A stretch of 64,000 nt of DNA from Roseburia sp. 499 (GCF_001940225.2 NZ_CP135164.1:992001-1056000); one strand, 5' to 3'; positions 43,275 to 52,712 are shown, numbered from the stretch's first letter. The notes: generated from the sequence alone by a model not told the origin. Program-made: numbers and translations.

Positions 43275-45518
43275 ATGCAGGAGAATGAACAGATCATAAG
43301 AACCGAATATTCGGAAATTATGCAGAAGTCTTATATAGACTATGCTATGAGCGTTATCATTGCAAGAGCGTTACCGGATGTAAGAGACGGTTTAAAGCCG
43401 GTACAGCGCCGTACTCTTTATGATATGCATGAACTTGGAATAAGATATGACAAGCCTTATCGTAAATGTGCCCGTATCGTGGGAGATACCATGGGTAAAT
43501 ATCACCCACATGGTGACAGTTCTATTTATGAAGCTTTGGTAGTGATGGCACAGGAATTTAAGAAAGGAATGCCGTTAGTAGACGGACACGGTAACTTTGG
43601 TTCTATCGAGGGAGACGGAGCTGCTGCTATGCGTTATACGGAAGCACGTTTGCAGAAAATTACCCAAGAAGCATATCTTGCAGACCTTGATAAAGATGTA
43701 GTAGATTTTGTGCCAAACTTTGATGAAACAGAAAAAGAACCTTCTGTACTTCCGGTAAAAGTACCAAACCTTTTAATAAATGGTGCAGATGGTATTGCCG
43801 TAGGTATGGCAACCAGTATACCGCCTCACAATTTTGGTGAAGTAATTGAAGGCGTCAAGGCATACATGAAGAATCCGGATATTACAACTAAGGAAATGAT
43901 GGAATACATCAAAGGACCGGATTTTCCAACCGGAGGAATCGTTGTAAATAAAGATGATCTTCTTAATATCTACGAAACCGGTATGGGAAAAATTAAAATT
44001 CGTGGAAAAGTGGAAGTAGAGCAGGTAAAAGGTGGAAAAGAACGTCTGGTTATTACCGAGATTCCGTATACCATGATTGGTGCTAATATCGGAAAGTTTT
44101 TAAATGATGTGTACAGTTTGGTAGAGACAAAAAAGACAAATGATATTGTGGATATTTCTAACCAGTCCTCGAAAGAGGGAATCCGCATTGTCTTAGAACT
44201 GCGCAAAGGTGCAGACGTAGAGAACCTAAAGAATATGCTCTATAAGAAGACTCGTTTGGAGGATACCTTTGGAGTTAACATGCTGGCGGTAGCAGAGGGA
44301 AGACCGGAGACTATGGGTCTGGTTTCTATTGTACGGCATCATGTGAATTTCCAGTATGAACTTGCTACCAGAAAGTACAAGACATTGCTTGCAAAAGAAA
44401 TGGACAAAAAAGAGATTCAGGAAGGTTTGATCAAGGCATGTGATGTCATCGATCTGATTATTGAGATTTTAAGAGGTTCTAAGAATATCAAAGATGCGAA
44501 GGACTGTCTGATGAACGGTAATACGGAAAAAATTGAGTTCCGTTATAAAGGTTCTGAGGCAGATGCCAAGCAGTTGAACTTTACAGAGCGTCAGGCGACT
44601 GCAATTTTAGAGATGCGTCTCTATAAATTGATTGGTTTGGAAATTGAGGCTTTAATGAAAGAGCATGAGACTACCTTACAGAACATTGAAAAATATGAAG
44701 AAATTTTAGGAAGCCGTGCTGCAATGGCAAAGGTTATCATCAAAGAACTGGATGGTTTCAAAAAAGAATATGCAGTGGAGCGTAAAACTGCTATCGAAAA
44801 TGCCGCAGAAGCAGTTTTTGAAGAAAAGAAAATAGAAGAAATTCCTGTAATTCTTTTGATGGACCGTTTTGGATATGCCAAAACCATTGATGTGTCTGCC
44901 TATGAGCGAAATAAAGAGGCGGCAGATGCAGAAAATAAATACATTATCCATTGTATGAACACGGACCGTCTTTGTATTTTTACGGACAAGGGACAGATGC
45001 ACATGGTAAAAGTATTAGACCTGCCATATGGAAAGTTCCGAGATAAAGGAACTCCGATTGATAATGTAAGTAATTACAGTAGTAGTGAAGAAAATATAGT
45101 TTATATTGAAAGCATTGGAAATCTTCTGGGACGTAAGCTGTTATTTGCAAGTAGTGATGGTATGCTGAAGCAGGTAGATGGTGGAGAGTTTGATGTTTCC
45201 AAACGTACTACGGCAGCAACCAAGCTGAACGAGGGAGCAACTGTTATGTTGATACAGCCGGTGTCAGGTACAGAAGGTGAAACAATCATTATGGGAACTG
45301 AAAAAGGAATGTATCTGCGGTTTGCGGCAGGAGATGTACCGGAGAAGAAGAAAGGTGCCGTAGGTGTTCGAGGTATGAAGATAGACCCGAAGGATAAGCT
45401 GGAAGCAGTATATTTATTAGGGGAAGAGGAAGAGAAGAACATCGAAACCAAAGGAAAAGAAATTGCATTGCACAGATTGCGTATAGCAAATCGTGACGGA
45501 AAAGGCGTAAAGAAGTAA
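43275..45518 (+). CDS. parC: Type IIA topoisomerase subunit A (ParC-like)
   Basis: DNA-cleaving subunit, 747 residues. The catalytic tyrosine is in AAMRYTEARL (about 120). The quinolone region reads GKYHPHGDSSIYEALV, the sensitive-type Ser/Glu arrangement. Coiled-coil and C-gate are followed by a partial beta-pinwheel (KGAVGVRGMKI). The Gln-Arg-Arg-Gly-Gly-Lys-Gly GyrA box needed for negative supercoiling is not seen, supporting a decatenase role. It starts 14 bases after parE. Confidence 0.84.
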   Translation: MQENEQIIRTEYSEIMQKSYIDYAMSVIIARALPDVRDGLKPVQRRTLYDMHELGIRYDKPYRKCARIVGDTMGKYHPHGDSSIYEALVVMAQEFKKGMPLVDGHGNFGSIEGDGAAAMRYTEARLQKITQEAYLADLDKDVVDFVPNFDETEKEPSVLPVKVPNLLINGADGIAVGMATSIPPHNFGEVIEGVKAYMKNPDITTKEMMEYIKGPDFPTGGIVVNKDDLLNIYETGMGKIKIRGKVEVEQVKGGKERLVITEIPYTMIGANIGKFLNDVYSLVETKKTNDIVDISNQSSKEGIRIVLELRKGADVENLKNMLYKKTRLEDTFGVNMLAVAEGRPETMGLVSIVRHHVNFQYELATRKYKTLLAKEMDKKEIQEGLIKACDVIDLIIEILRGSKNIKDAKDCLMNGNTEKIEFRYKGSEADAKQLNFTERQATAILEMRLYKLIGLEIEALMKEHETTLQNIEKYEEILGSRAAMAKVIIKELDGFKKEYAVERKTAIENAAEAVFEEKKIEEIPVILLMDRFGYAKTIDVSAYERNKEAADAENKYIIHCMNTDRLCIFTDKGQMHMVKVLDLPYGKFRDKGTPIDNVSNYSSSEENIVYIESIGNLLGRKLLFASSDGMLKQVDGGEFDVSKRTTAATKLNEGATVMLIQPVSGTEGETIIMGTEKGMYLRFAAGDVPEKKKGAVGVRGMKIDPKDKLEAVYLLGEEEEKNIETKGKEIALHRLRIANRDGKGVKK

Positions 45519-45534
45519 GAGGTTTACAATCATC

Positions 45535-45563
45535 TTGTCAGTAGTCCGCTATTGTGCTATAAT
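45535..45563 (+). promoter_or_regulatory. Promoter of nadABC
   Basis: TTGTCA and a perfect TATAAT are separated by 17 bases, about 37 bases before the nadA ATG at 45600. It begins 17 bases after the parC stop. No repressor site was recognised. Confidence 0.8.
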
Positions 45564-45599
45564 GGGCGGAAAAAGGATGAGGATAAGCAGGAGGCTGAT

Positions 45600-46508
45600 A
45601 TGAATAAATTGCAGGAGCAGATACAGGCTCTGAAACAGGAAAAAGATGCGGTAATTTTAGCTCATTACTATGTCGAAGATGAAGTACAGGAAATCGCAGA
45701 TTATGTGGGGGATTCTTTTTATTTAAGCAAGATTGCAACGGAAGTTCCACAGCAGACCATTTGTTTTGCAGGAGTTTCTTTTATGGGCGAGAGTGCTAAA
45801 ATATTGAATCCGGAGAAAAGGGTGCTTCTCCCGGATATGACAGCAGATTGTCCTATGGCACATATGGCAAGGGTAGAAGATATTGAACGGGTACGTCAGG
45901 AATATGATGATGTAGCAGTGGTATGCTATATTAATTCTACTACAGAATTAAAGGCACATTCTGACGTTTGTGTGACTAGTGCCAATGCAATGAAGATTGT
46001 TAAAAAATTACCAAATAAAAATATATTTTTTATTCCGGACAGACATCTGGGAAGTTATATTGCAGCAAAGGTACCGGACAAGCACTTTATTTTTAATGAT
46101 GGTTTTTGCCCGGTGCATCAGAAGTTTGATGTAGAGAATATTAAGGCAGCAAAGGTTGCTCATCCGGAAGCAAAACTTTTGGTACATCCGGAATGTCCAA
46201 AGGAAGTTGTAGAACTGGCAGATTTTATCGGAAGTACTTCTGAAATTATTACGTATGCAGGAAAAGATGAATCACAAAGCTTTTTGATTGGGACAGAAAG
46301 TGGTGTGATGTATGAACTGCGGGAGCGGTATCCGGAAAAAACATTTTATGAAATTATATCCGGACAGTGCTGTATGGATATGAAAAAGGTTACGTTAGAA
46401 AAAGTGAAGGACTGTCTGGAACAGGGCAGTGGAGAAGTAAAGTTAGAGGAATCAGTACGGCAAAGTTCTGTAAATGCACTTGACAGAATGCTGGAACTGG
46501 CAAAGTAG
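45600..46508 (+). CDS. nadA: Quinolinate synthase NadA
   Basis: 4Fe-4S enzyme that condenses iminoaspartate with dihydroxyacetone phosphate to quinolinate in de novo NAD synthesis. Its 302 residues show AHYYVEDEVQEIADYVGDS, CFAGVSFMGESAKIL, NSTTELKAHSDVCVTSANA, PDRHLGSYIA, HPECPKEV and GTESGVMYELRERYP. The cluster cysteines are near C81 (CFAG), C170s (CPVH or CPKE) and the C-terminal GQCCMDM. ATG 45600 follows AGGAGG. The upstream in-frame ATG at 45552 overlaps the promoter and is excluded. First gene of nadABC. Confidence 0.96.
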   Translation: MNKLQEQIQALKQEKDAVILAHYYVEDEVQEIADYVGDSFYLSKIATEVPQQTICFAGVSFMGESAKILNPEKRVLLPDMTADCPMAHMARVEDIERVRQEYDDVAVVCYINSTTELKAHSDVCVTSANAMKIVKKLPNKNIFFIPDRHLGSYIAAKVPDKHFIFNDGFCPVHQKFDVENIKAAKVAHPEAKLLVHPECPKEVVELADFIGSTSEIITYAGKDESQSFLIGTESGVMYELRERYPEKTFYEIISGQCCMDMKKVTLEKVKDCLEQGSGEVKLEESVRQSSVNALDRMLELAK

Positions 46509-46516
46509 GTGAGGAA

Positions 46517-47836
46517 ATGGAAAGAGAAACAGATGTTATAATTGTTGGAACAGGTGCAGCGGGGTTGTTCTGTGCCTTGCAATTTCCGGAGGATAAGAGG
46601 ATAACAGTTATAACAAAGGAAGATGCGGAAAGCAGTGATTCGTTCCTGGCACAAGGGGGCATGTGTATGCTCCGGTCAGAAGAGGATTTTGATGGGTATT
46701 TTGAAGATACCATGAAGGCAGGTCACTATAAGAATAATAAGGCATCGGTGGAAGTGATGATTCGCAGTTCTCAGCATATTGCCCAGAAGTTAATTGGGTA
46801 TGGTGTTGACTTTGAAAGAAAAAACGGGGAATTGGCATTTACCAGAGAGGGCGGACATTCCAGACCAAGAATTCTCTTTCATGAAGATATTACCGGAAAA
46901 GAGATTACCGGAACGTTATTAGAACGGGTAAAGGAACGCAAAAATATTAAGTTATATGAACATACCACGATGTTGGATATTTTGTGCAAAGACAATGTAT
47001 GTTATGGACTCGTAGTACAGTTGCCGGATGGCAAAGTGGATATTTTGACGGCACCTAATACGGTACTTGCTTGTGGTGGAATTGGCGGTTTGTATCGTCA
47101 TTCTACTAATTTTCCGCATATCACAGGAGATGCTATTGCAATAGCATTAAGACATAAGATTACTCTTCAGGATGTAAATTATGTACAGATTCATCCTACT
47201 ACGCTGTATTCTGAAAAGCCGGGTAGAAGTTTTTTGATTTCAGAATCTGTGCGTGGAGAAGGAGCGCTGTTATACAATGCGAAAATGGAACGTTTTGTAG
47301 ATGAACTTCTGCCGAGGGATATTGTAACAGCAGCGATTAACAAACAGATGGCGGAGGATGGAAAGCCTTATGTCTGGTTATCTATGGCACCGATTGCAAA
47401 GGAAGATATTTTAAGTCATTTTCCGAATATTTATAAGCGGTGTTTAGAAGAAGGGTATGATGTGACAAAGGAATGCATTCCGGTAGTACCGGGCCAGCAT
47501 TATTTCATGGGAGGTATTCAGTCTGATTTAGAGGGAAGGACTTCTATGCGTCATTTGTATGCCGTAGGAGAGACGTGTTGTAATGGAGTGCATGGAGCCA
47601 ATCGTTTGGCTAGTAACTCGCTATTAGAAAGTCTTGTGTTTGCAGAACGGGCAGCGCAGGATGTACTGAAGCAGACAGAAATACCGGAAAATGAAAACAT
47701 AGAAGAATTGTTTGAGCCGGGACGATATGTCAACTTAAATGAATTTAATAAAGAAAATAAGCAGATGGTACGTCAGGAAATAGAAAGGATGAAAGAGGAA
47801 TATGAACAGCATAACCATGACATTAAATGCGGATGA
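46517..47836 (+). CDS. nadB: L-aspartate oxidase NadB
   Basis: FAD enzyme oxidising aspartate to iminoaspartate for NadA. GTGAAGLFCALQF binds FAD. The active-site region includes FLAQGGM, GGHSRPRILF, HITGDAIAIALRH, YVQIHPTTLY, YFMGGIQSDLEGRTS and GVHGANRLASNSLLESLVF. At 439 residues it lacks most of the C-terminal helical domain of the 540-residue E. coli protein, a shortened form I recall as common in clostridia. Under anaerobic conditions fumarate rather than O2 is the likely acceptor. Its end overlaps nadC by 35 bases. Confidence 0.95.
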   Translation: MERETDVIIVGTGAAGLFCALQFPEDKRITVITKEDAESSDSFLAQGGMCMLRSEEDFDGYFEDTMKAGHYKNNKASVEVMIRSSQHIAQKLIGYGVDFERKNGELAFTREGGHSRPRILFHEDITGKEITGTLLERVKERKNIKLYEHTTMLDILCKDNVCYGLVVQLPDGKVDILTAPNTVLACGGIGGLYRHSTNFPHITGDAIAIALRHKITLQDVNYVQIHPTTLYSEKPGRSFLISESVRGEGALLYNAKMERFVDELLPRDIVTAAINKQMAEDGKPYVWLSMAPIAKEDILSHFPNIYKRCLEEGYDVTKECIPVVPGQHYFMGGIQSDLEGRTSMRHLYAVGETCCNGVHGANRLASNSLLESLVFAERAAQDVLKQTEIPENENIEELFEPGRYVNLNEFNKENKQMVRQEIERMKEEYEQHNHDIKCG

Positions 47837-48653
47837 ATTGATTTTACAGGCATTGCGGGAAGATATTTCCAGTGAAGATGTAACTACCAATGCAGTAATG
47901 CCAAAAGCGCAGAAGGGAGAAGCACACTTAATCTGTAAGCAGGATGGTGTGTTGGCAGGACTTTGGGTATTTAAGCGTGTCTTTGAACTTTTGGATGAAG
48001 ATATTTGTGTAAAACTGAATTTTGAAGATGGTGACACGGTAAAGAACGGTGAGATTATTGGAACTGTGACCGGAGATATTCGGGCAATTTTATCTGGAGA
48101 ACGTACGGCACTTAATTATTTGCAACGTATGAGTGGAATTGCAACTTATACGAACTCTGTAGCTAAGTTATTAGAGGGAAGTAAAGTAAAACTGTTAGAT
48201 ACCAGAAAGACCACACCAAATAATCGTATTTTTGAAAAATATGCAGTAAAGACAGGTGGCGGTTATAATCATCGTTATAACCTTTCTGATGGCGTATTGT
48301 TAAAGGATAACCACATTGGCGCAGCAGGAGGCGTAAAACAAGCTGTGCTTATGGCAAAGGAATATGCACCTTTTGTACGCAAGATTGAAGTAGAGTGTGA
48401 AACGGTAGCTATGGTAGAAGAAGCATTAGAGGCCGGAGCAGATATTATCATGTTGGACAATATGAGCGTAGAAGAAATGAAAAAGGCAGTAGCGCTGATT
48501 GATGGAAAGGCAGAAATTGAGTGTTCCGGAAATGTGACAAAGGAAAATATTTCACATTATATTTCACTTGGAGTAGATTATATTTCTAGTGGTGCATTAA
48601 CACATTCAGCACCGATTATGGATGTTTCTTTGAAAAATCTACATGTAGTATAG
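47802..48653 (+). CDS. nadC: Nicotinate-nucleotide pyrophosphorylase NadC
   Basis: Converts quinolinate and PRPP to nicotinate mononucleotide with loss of CO2. Its 283 residues include ALREDISSEDVTTNAVMP, LSGERTALNYLQRMSGIAT, DTRKTTPNNRIFEKYAVKTGGGYNHRYNLSDGVLLKDNHI (split among consecutive motifs) and ADIIMLDNMSVEEMKKAV. It starts inside the 3' end of nadB, which suggests translational coupling. It is followed by the smsCB pair. Confidence 0.96.
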   Translation: MNSITMTLNADELILQALREDISSEDVTTNAVMPKAQKGEAHLICKQDGVLAGLWVFKRVFELLDEDICVKLNFEDGDTVKNGEIIGTVTGDIRAILSGERTALNYLQRMSGIATYTNSVAKLLEGSKVKLLDTRKTTPNNRIFEKYAVKTGGGYNHRYNLSDGVLLKDNHIGAAGGVKQAVLMAKEYAPFVRKIEVECETVAMVEEALEAGADIIMLDNMSVEEMKKAVALIDGKAEIECSGNVTKENISHYISLGVDYISSGALTHSAPIMDVSLKNLHVV

Positions 48654-48691
48654 AAAAGTTTACGAAGGACAACCATAAGGAGGTTTAGGAT

Positions 48692-49435
48692 ATGCTGGAA
48701 TTAAAGGATTTGAAGTGGCAGCTTCCTACGGGAGAAGAGATTCTGAAGGGAATTAATCTTATCATTCCGGAAGGAAAGATGACTGTAGTAACCGGACCAA
48801 ACGGCGGTGGAAAGACATCTCTGGCAAAAGTGATTGCAGGACTGTCACAGCCTACTTCAGGAAATATTATTTTAAATAAAGAGGATATTACAGAATGTAG
48901 TATTACAGAACGAGCTCAGAAGGGAATCAGTTATGCCTTTCAGCAGCCGGTACGTTTTAAGGGATTGACGGTGCGGGATTTATTGGAGCTGTCAGCGGAA
49001 GAAAAATTGCCGGAAGAGAAGGCATGTAGTATTCTGGGCGAGGTAGGATTGTGTGCGCAAGAGTATATTGACCGTGCCGTAGATGCCAGCCTTTCCGGTG
49101 GAGAGAGTAAGCGTATTGAGATAGCAACTGTTTTAGCAAGAAAAGGTGCTAAGGTACTAATTTTTGATGAACCGGAAGCAGGAATTGATTTGTGGAGCTT
49201 CTCTTGTTTAATCGATGCTTTTCAGAAACTGAAAAAGGAGTATGGAGAGACATTGTTGATTATTTCTCATCAGGAGAGAATTCTGGAAATTGCAGATTAT
49301 GTGGTAGTAATAGAAGATGGAAAAGTCCGTAAGGCAGGTGACCGTGCTGAGGTGCTGCCGGAGCTTTTGAGTCAGGAAAAGGCAAGCCGTTGCCCATTAG
49401 GAAAAGACCGGGAGGGAGGATTTAGCCATGAATGA
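48692..49435 (+). CDS. smsC: SufC-like ATPase SmsC
   Basis: Cytosolic ABC ATPase of a SUF-type Fe-S assembly complex, 247 residues. Walker A GPNGGGKTS, Q-loop YAFQQPVRFKG, signature LSGGESKRIEIA and Walker B VLIFDEPEAGIDLWS are present. The ESKR and EPEAGID forms are typical of SufC rather than a transporter ATPase. The neighbouring gene is a SufB/SufD-type scaffold overlapping by 8 bases, and no SufS, SufU or SufE gene is present. That two-gene arrangement matches the minimal SmsCB system described in archaea and anaerobic bacteria. Confidence 0.85.
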   Translation: MLELKDLKWQLPTGEEILKGINLIIPEGKMTVVTGPNGGGKTSLAKVIAGLSQPTSGNIILNKEDITECSITERAQKGISYAFQQPVRFKGLTVRDLLELSAEEKLPEEKACSILGEVGLCAQEYIDRAVDASLSGGESKRIEIATVLARKGAKVLIFDEPEAGIDLWSFSCLIDAFQKLKKEYGETLLIISHQERILEIADYVVVIEDGKVRKAGDRAEVLPELLSQEKASRCPLGKDREGGFSHE

Positions 49436-50348
49436 TATTACCAAAAAGCTATTAAGCGAGGTCTCAGATTTCAAAGGAGAGTTCAAAGGTGCCTATAACA
49501 TTCGAGAAAATGGTGAATGTGCAGGAAGACAGTCTTCTGAAAATATAGTAATTGAATCTAAGACGGATGGACCGGGACTTGTAATCCACATTAGTTCCAA
49601 GGCTCAAGGGGAAACAGTTTATATTCCGGCATGTGTAACTCATGGAAATGTAGATGATTTAGTATACAATGATTTTTATGTAGGTGCAGGAGCTGATGTT
49701 ATTATTGTAGCAGGATGCGGTGTGCACACGGATAACGAAGGTGTGGCAAAGCATAATGGTATTCATCGATTTTTCTTAGAAAAAGGTGCTCATGTATTGT
49801 ATCAAGAGAAACACATCGGAACCGGAACAGGAAAGGGTTTAAGGAAAATTGACCCTGTTACGGATATCTATATGGAAGAAGATTCTGTATTAGAGATGGA
49901 TACACTTCAGATTGGTGGCGTAGACCAGAGTGACCGTAAGACAACAGCCTCTTTAAAGGCAAGGGCACGTCTTATTATCCGGGAACGTATTATGACCGAT
50001 GGAAAAGAGCTGGCAAAAAGCGATTTTAACGTTTCCATGGACGGAGAAGATTCCGGAGTAGATTTGGTATCCCGTTCTGTAGCAAAGGGAGAATCTTATC
50101 AGGAGTATCATTCGGTGATTAAAGGAAATTGTCGTTGTACCGGACATTCAGAATGTGACGCTATTCTGGTTGGAAGTGGAAGAGTAAATGCAGCACCGGA
50201 GTTGTTTGCAGGTGATATCGATGCATCTTTGATTCATGAAGCAGCGATTGGAAAAATTGCAGGCGAGCAGATATTGAAGCTTCAGACGCTTGGATTGACA
50301 GAGCAGCAGGCAGAAGAAAAAATCATTGAAGGATTTTTAAAAGGATAA
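49428..50348 (+). CDS. smsB: SufB/SufD-like scaffold SmsB
   Basis: A 306-residue protein made only of the SufBD beta-helix core and C-terminal helices: VYIPACVTHGNVDDLVYNDFYVGAGADVIIVAGCGVH, then SYQEYHSVIKGNCRCTGHSECDAILVG and AAPELFAGDIDASLIHEAAIGKI. The N-terminal extension of E. coli SufB is missing. With SmsC it is expected to assemble and transfer Fe-S clusters. The cysteines in CRCTGHSEC could bind iron. The position right after nadABC, whose NadA needs a 4Fe-4S cluster, is suggestive. A strong terminator ends the unit. Confidence 0.85.
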   Translation: MNDITKKLLSEVSDFKGEFKGAYNIRENGECAGRQSSENIVIESKTDGPGLVIHISSKAQGETVYIPACVTHGNVDDLVYNDFYVGAGADVIIVAGCGVHTDNEGVAKHNGIHRFFLEKGAHVLYQEKHIGTGTGKGLRKIDPVTDIYMEEDSVLEMDTLQIGGVDQSDRKTTASLKARARLIIRERIMTDGKELAKSDFNVSMDGEDSGVDLVSRSVAKGESYQEYHSVIKGNCRCTGHSECDAILVGSGRVNAAPELFAGDIDASLIHEAAIGKIAGEQILKLQTLGLTEQQAEEKIIEGFLKG

Positions 50349-50364
50349 ATAAGGTTTAGCGTGG

Positions 50365-50406
50365 CAGGCAGTCATAGAAAATATTTTTCTATGACTGCCT
50401 GTTTTT
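50365..50406 (+). terminator. Terminator of the nadABC-smsCB unit
   Basis: CAGGCAGTCATAGAAA (50365-50380) pairs with TTTCTATGACTGCCTG (50386-50401), 16 bp, followed by five T. Confidence 0.9.
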
Positions 50407-50550
50407 GTCGTTAGTGTTAAGATTGTATAAAGATAAAAGGAGAAAAAAATAATAGAATACTGGTATCAGATAGAAAATGCATATCCCAAATTTATATAGA
50501 ATTTTGCATAATAAGACGTAGAAAAAAATATCTGGAAAGCAGGAATCAGA

Positions 50551-50727
50551 ATGGAATGGTTATTGTTGCCCGCAACGCTTTTAATTATGTTGTTGTGTCT
50601 TAGAATAGCAAATAAAATAGAAGGATTTTATATGACGGAGGAGCACTTTACAGAGGAAATGTACCAAGAGTTTGAGAACTTATACCAACAACAAGAGGAG
50701 CAGGAAGGAAAAGAAAAAAATGAATAA
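50551..50727 (+). CDS. Small membrane peptide overlapping the ktrB start
   Basis: A 58-codon frame from ATG 50551 (AGGA six bases before it) to TAA 50725-50727. It begins MEWLLLPATLLIMLLCLRIA, a single membrane helix, followed by a very acidic, Gln-rich tail (TEEHFTEEMYQEF). The last eight bases overlap the ATG of ktrB (50720), a typical sign of translational coupling. Small hydrophobic subunits are known in other potassium transporters, such as KdpF. No family is recognised and no homology could be tested. The overlap, ribosome binding site and helix-plus-tail design make it a probable real gene. Confidence 0.6.
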   Translation: MEWLLLPATLLIMLLCLRIANKIEGFYMTEEHFTEEMYQEFENLYQQQEEQEGKEKNE

Positions 50728-52060
50728 GAAAATGTGGTACCAACTTAGCTATACTAGAATTATTGCCTTAAGTTTTATTTTGGTGATATTGACAGGAAGT
50801 ATTCTGCTCTCTTTACCGATTGCAACGAAAAGTGGACAGGTCACACCATTTGGAGATGCAGTATTTACTGCAACCAGTGCTACTTGTGTAACAGGACTGG
50901 TAGTGCATGATACATTTACATATTGGAGTACGTTTGGACAGATTGTGATTCTTGTGATGATACAGATTGGTGGAATTGGACTTATGACAATCATTACAAT
51001 GATGGCAGTGTTCTTAAAGCGTAAGATTAGCATTCATGAGAGAAGAATTTTAATGCAGTCTGCTGGAAATATGCGTATGAGTGGAGTCGTAAAGCTGATA
51101 AAAAGTATTATGCTGGGTACTTTTGTGGTGGAAGGAATTGGCGCAGTAATACTTGCTATATGCTTTCACAAGCGGATGGGGTTAGGAGAAAGTATTTATT
51201 ATGGAATTTTTCATTCCATATCGGCATTCTGTAACGCAGGATTCGATTTGATGGGAAAATATGAACCTTGTTCTTCTTTTACCTCATACGAAACAGATGT
51301 TGTGGTTAATATAGTTATTATGGCTCTGATTATCGTTGGAGGAATTGGATTCTGGGTATGGAATGAAATTGTTAAGCATAAGTTCCGGTTTCGGGATTAT
51401 TCGCTTCATGCAAAGCTTGTACTGGTAACAACAGGAATTTTGTTGCTGGCAGGAACCATTGGATACTATATTCTGGAACGTGGAAACATGGGAAATCTAA
51501 ATGAAGGGCAAAAATGGATGTCCAGCATGTTTATGTCTGTTACCACAAGAACAGCAGGATTTAATACCAGAAATCTGGAAGAATTATCTCAGTCAGGACA
51601 ATTGCTTACGATGATATTAATGTTTATTGGTGGAAGCCCGGGGTCCACCGCAGGAGGAATAAAAACTACGACATTGGCTGCAGTTGTTTTAATGGTGCAA
51701 GCCATGGGAAAAGGAAGAGATAATGTGACTGTTTTTAAAAAACGTTTGGAAAGCAGTCAGGTACGTCAGGCATGTACCATTGTTGTGGCTTATATAACCG
51801 GAGTGTTAGCAGCGACTATGCTGATTTGTTTCGTTGAGCATACAAGTATGTCAACGATTCTGTTTGAATCCATTTCAGCGATAGGAACGGTGGGATTATC
51901 TCTTGGAATAACATCTACACTGGGAATGATTTCGAAAATTATTTTGATTGTACTGATGTTCGGTGGAAGAATAGGTGCATTATCGTTTTTACTGTTATTT
52001 GGAGAAAGAAAAAAAGAGGCGCCATTAAAGCGTCCGGAAGAAAAAATACTAATTGGATAG
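50720..52060 (+). CDS. ktrB: Potassium uptake transporter membrane subunit (TrkH/KtrB)
   Basis: Multi-pass membrane protein of 446 residues that carries K+ (with Na+ coupling in KtrB) across the membrane. The four pore loops are visible with their selectivity-filter glycines: SATCVTGLVVHD, SAFCNAGFDLM, TRTAGFNTRN and SAIGTVGLSLG. The intramembrane gating loop is in GGSPGSTAGGIKTTT. ATG 50720 follows AGGAAGGA. An in-frame TTG at 50672 lies within the small upstream gene. Ten bases later the regulatory subunit ktrA begins. Confidence 0.92.
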   Translation: MNKKMWYQLSYTRIIALSFILVILTGSILLSLPIATKSGQVTPFGDAVFTATSATCVTGLVVHDTFTYWSTFGQIVILVMIQIGGIGLMTIITMMAVFLKRKISIHERRILMQSAGNMRMSGVVKLIKSIMLGTFVVEGIGAVILAICFHKRMGLGESIYYGIFHSISAFCNAGFDLMGKYEPCSSFTSYETDVVVNIVIMALIIVGGIGFWVWNEIVKHKFRFRDYSLHAKLVLVTTGILLLAGTIGYYILERGNMGNLNEGQKWMSSMFMSVTTRTAGFNTRNLEELSQSGQLLTMILMFIGGSPGSTAGGIKTTTLAAVVLMVQAMGKGRDNVTVFKKRLESSQVRQACTIVVAYITGVLAATMLICFVEHTSMSTILFESISAIGTVGLSLGITSTLGMISKIILIVLMFGGRIGALSFLLLFGERKKEAPLKRPEEKILIG

Positions 52061-52070
52061 GAGAAAATGT

Positions 52071-52712
52071 ATGAAGTCAATACTTGTTATAGGAATGGGA
52101 AGATTAGGAAGGCATCTGGCGGCAAAGATGCAGGAACTTGGAAATGATGTTATGGTAGTAGATAAAAATGAGGCGATTATTGAAGAATTATCCGGAATAT
52201 TTCCAAATTCTTTTGTGGGAGATTGTACCAATGAAGGAGTAATTCGTTCCTTAGGTATTAATAATTTTGATTATTGTTTTGTAGCGATAGGGGAGGATTT
52301 TTATGCGTCGTTAGAAATTACATCTATTTTAAAAGAGTTCGGAGCAAAGCATGTAGCATCCAAAGCCCGTAGAGAACGACAGGCAGAATTTCTGAAGAAA
52401 ATCGGAGCAGATGAAGTGTTTTATCCGGAAAAGGAAATTGCAGAAAAACTTGCAGTTCGATATAACGCAGCAAATATCTTTGATTATATTGAATTGACAT
52501 CAGATTATTCTATTTTTGAAATTCCGATTCTACCTCAATGGCAGGGAAAAACCATTGAGGAAATTGATGTACGCAAAGCGTATAATGTTAATATTGTAGC
52601 GGTGAAAAATGAAAATACCTTGAATCCTGCTCCGGGAGGAAATTATGTGTTTAAAGCAAATGATCACATCGTAGTAATTGGGCGTTCCGGTGATGTATTT
52701 CGGTTATGCTAA
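52071..52712 (+). CDS. ktrA: Potassium uptake regulatory subunit (TrkA/KtrA)
   Basis: Cytosolic ring-forming regulator of KtrB, 213 residues. The RCK/TrkA-N domain begins VIGMGRLGRHLAAKM (GxGxxG nucleotide site) with the acidic residue in VVDKNE. The TrkA-C domain (about 140-213) contains QWQGKTIEEIDVRKAYNVNIVAV and PGGNYVFKANDHIVVIG, where c-di-AMP binds in related proteins. ATG 52071 is chosen because AGGAG lies seven bases upstream and the domain begins there. Confidence 0.93.
   Translation: MKSILVIGMGRLGRHLAAKMQELGNDVMVVDKNEAIIEELSGIFPNSFVGDCTNEGVIRSLGINNFDYCFVAIGEDFYASLEITSILKEFGAKHVASKARRERQAEFLKKIGADEVFYPEKEIAEKLAVRYNAANIFDYIELTSDYSIFEIPILPQWQGKTIEEIDVRKAYNVNIVAVKNENTLNPAPGGNYVFKANDHIVVIGRSGDVFRLC

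Noticed and set aside
41339..45518. gyrB-gyrA beside a replication origin
   Set aside because: No dnaA, dnaN, recF or DnaA boxes are seen nearby, and the A subunit lacks a GyrA box. A ParEC-type identity is preferred, though the subfamily stays uncertain.
50407..50550. c-di-AMP riboswitch before the potassium genes
   Set aside because: Such riboswitches are common here in other Firmicutes, but this AT-rich stretch is short and shows none of the conserved elements I could recognise.
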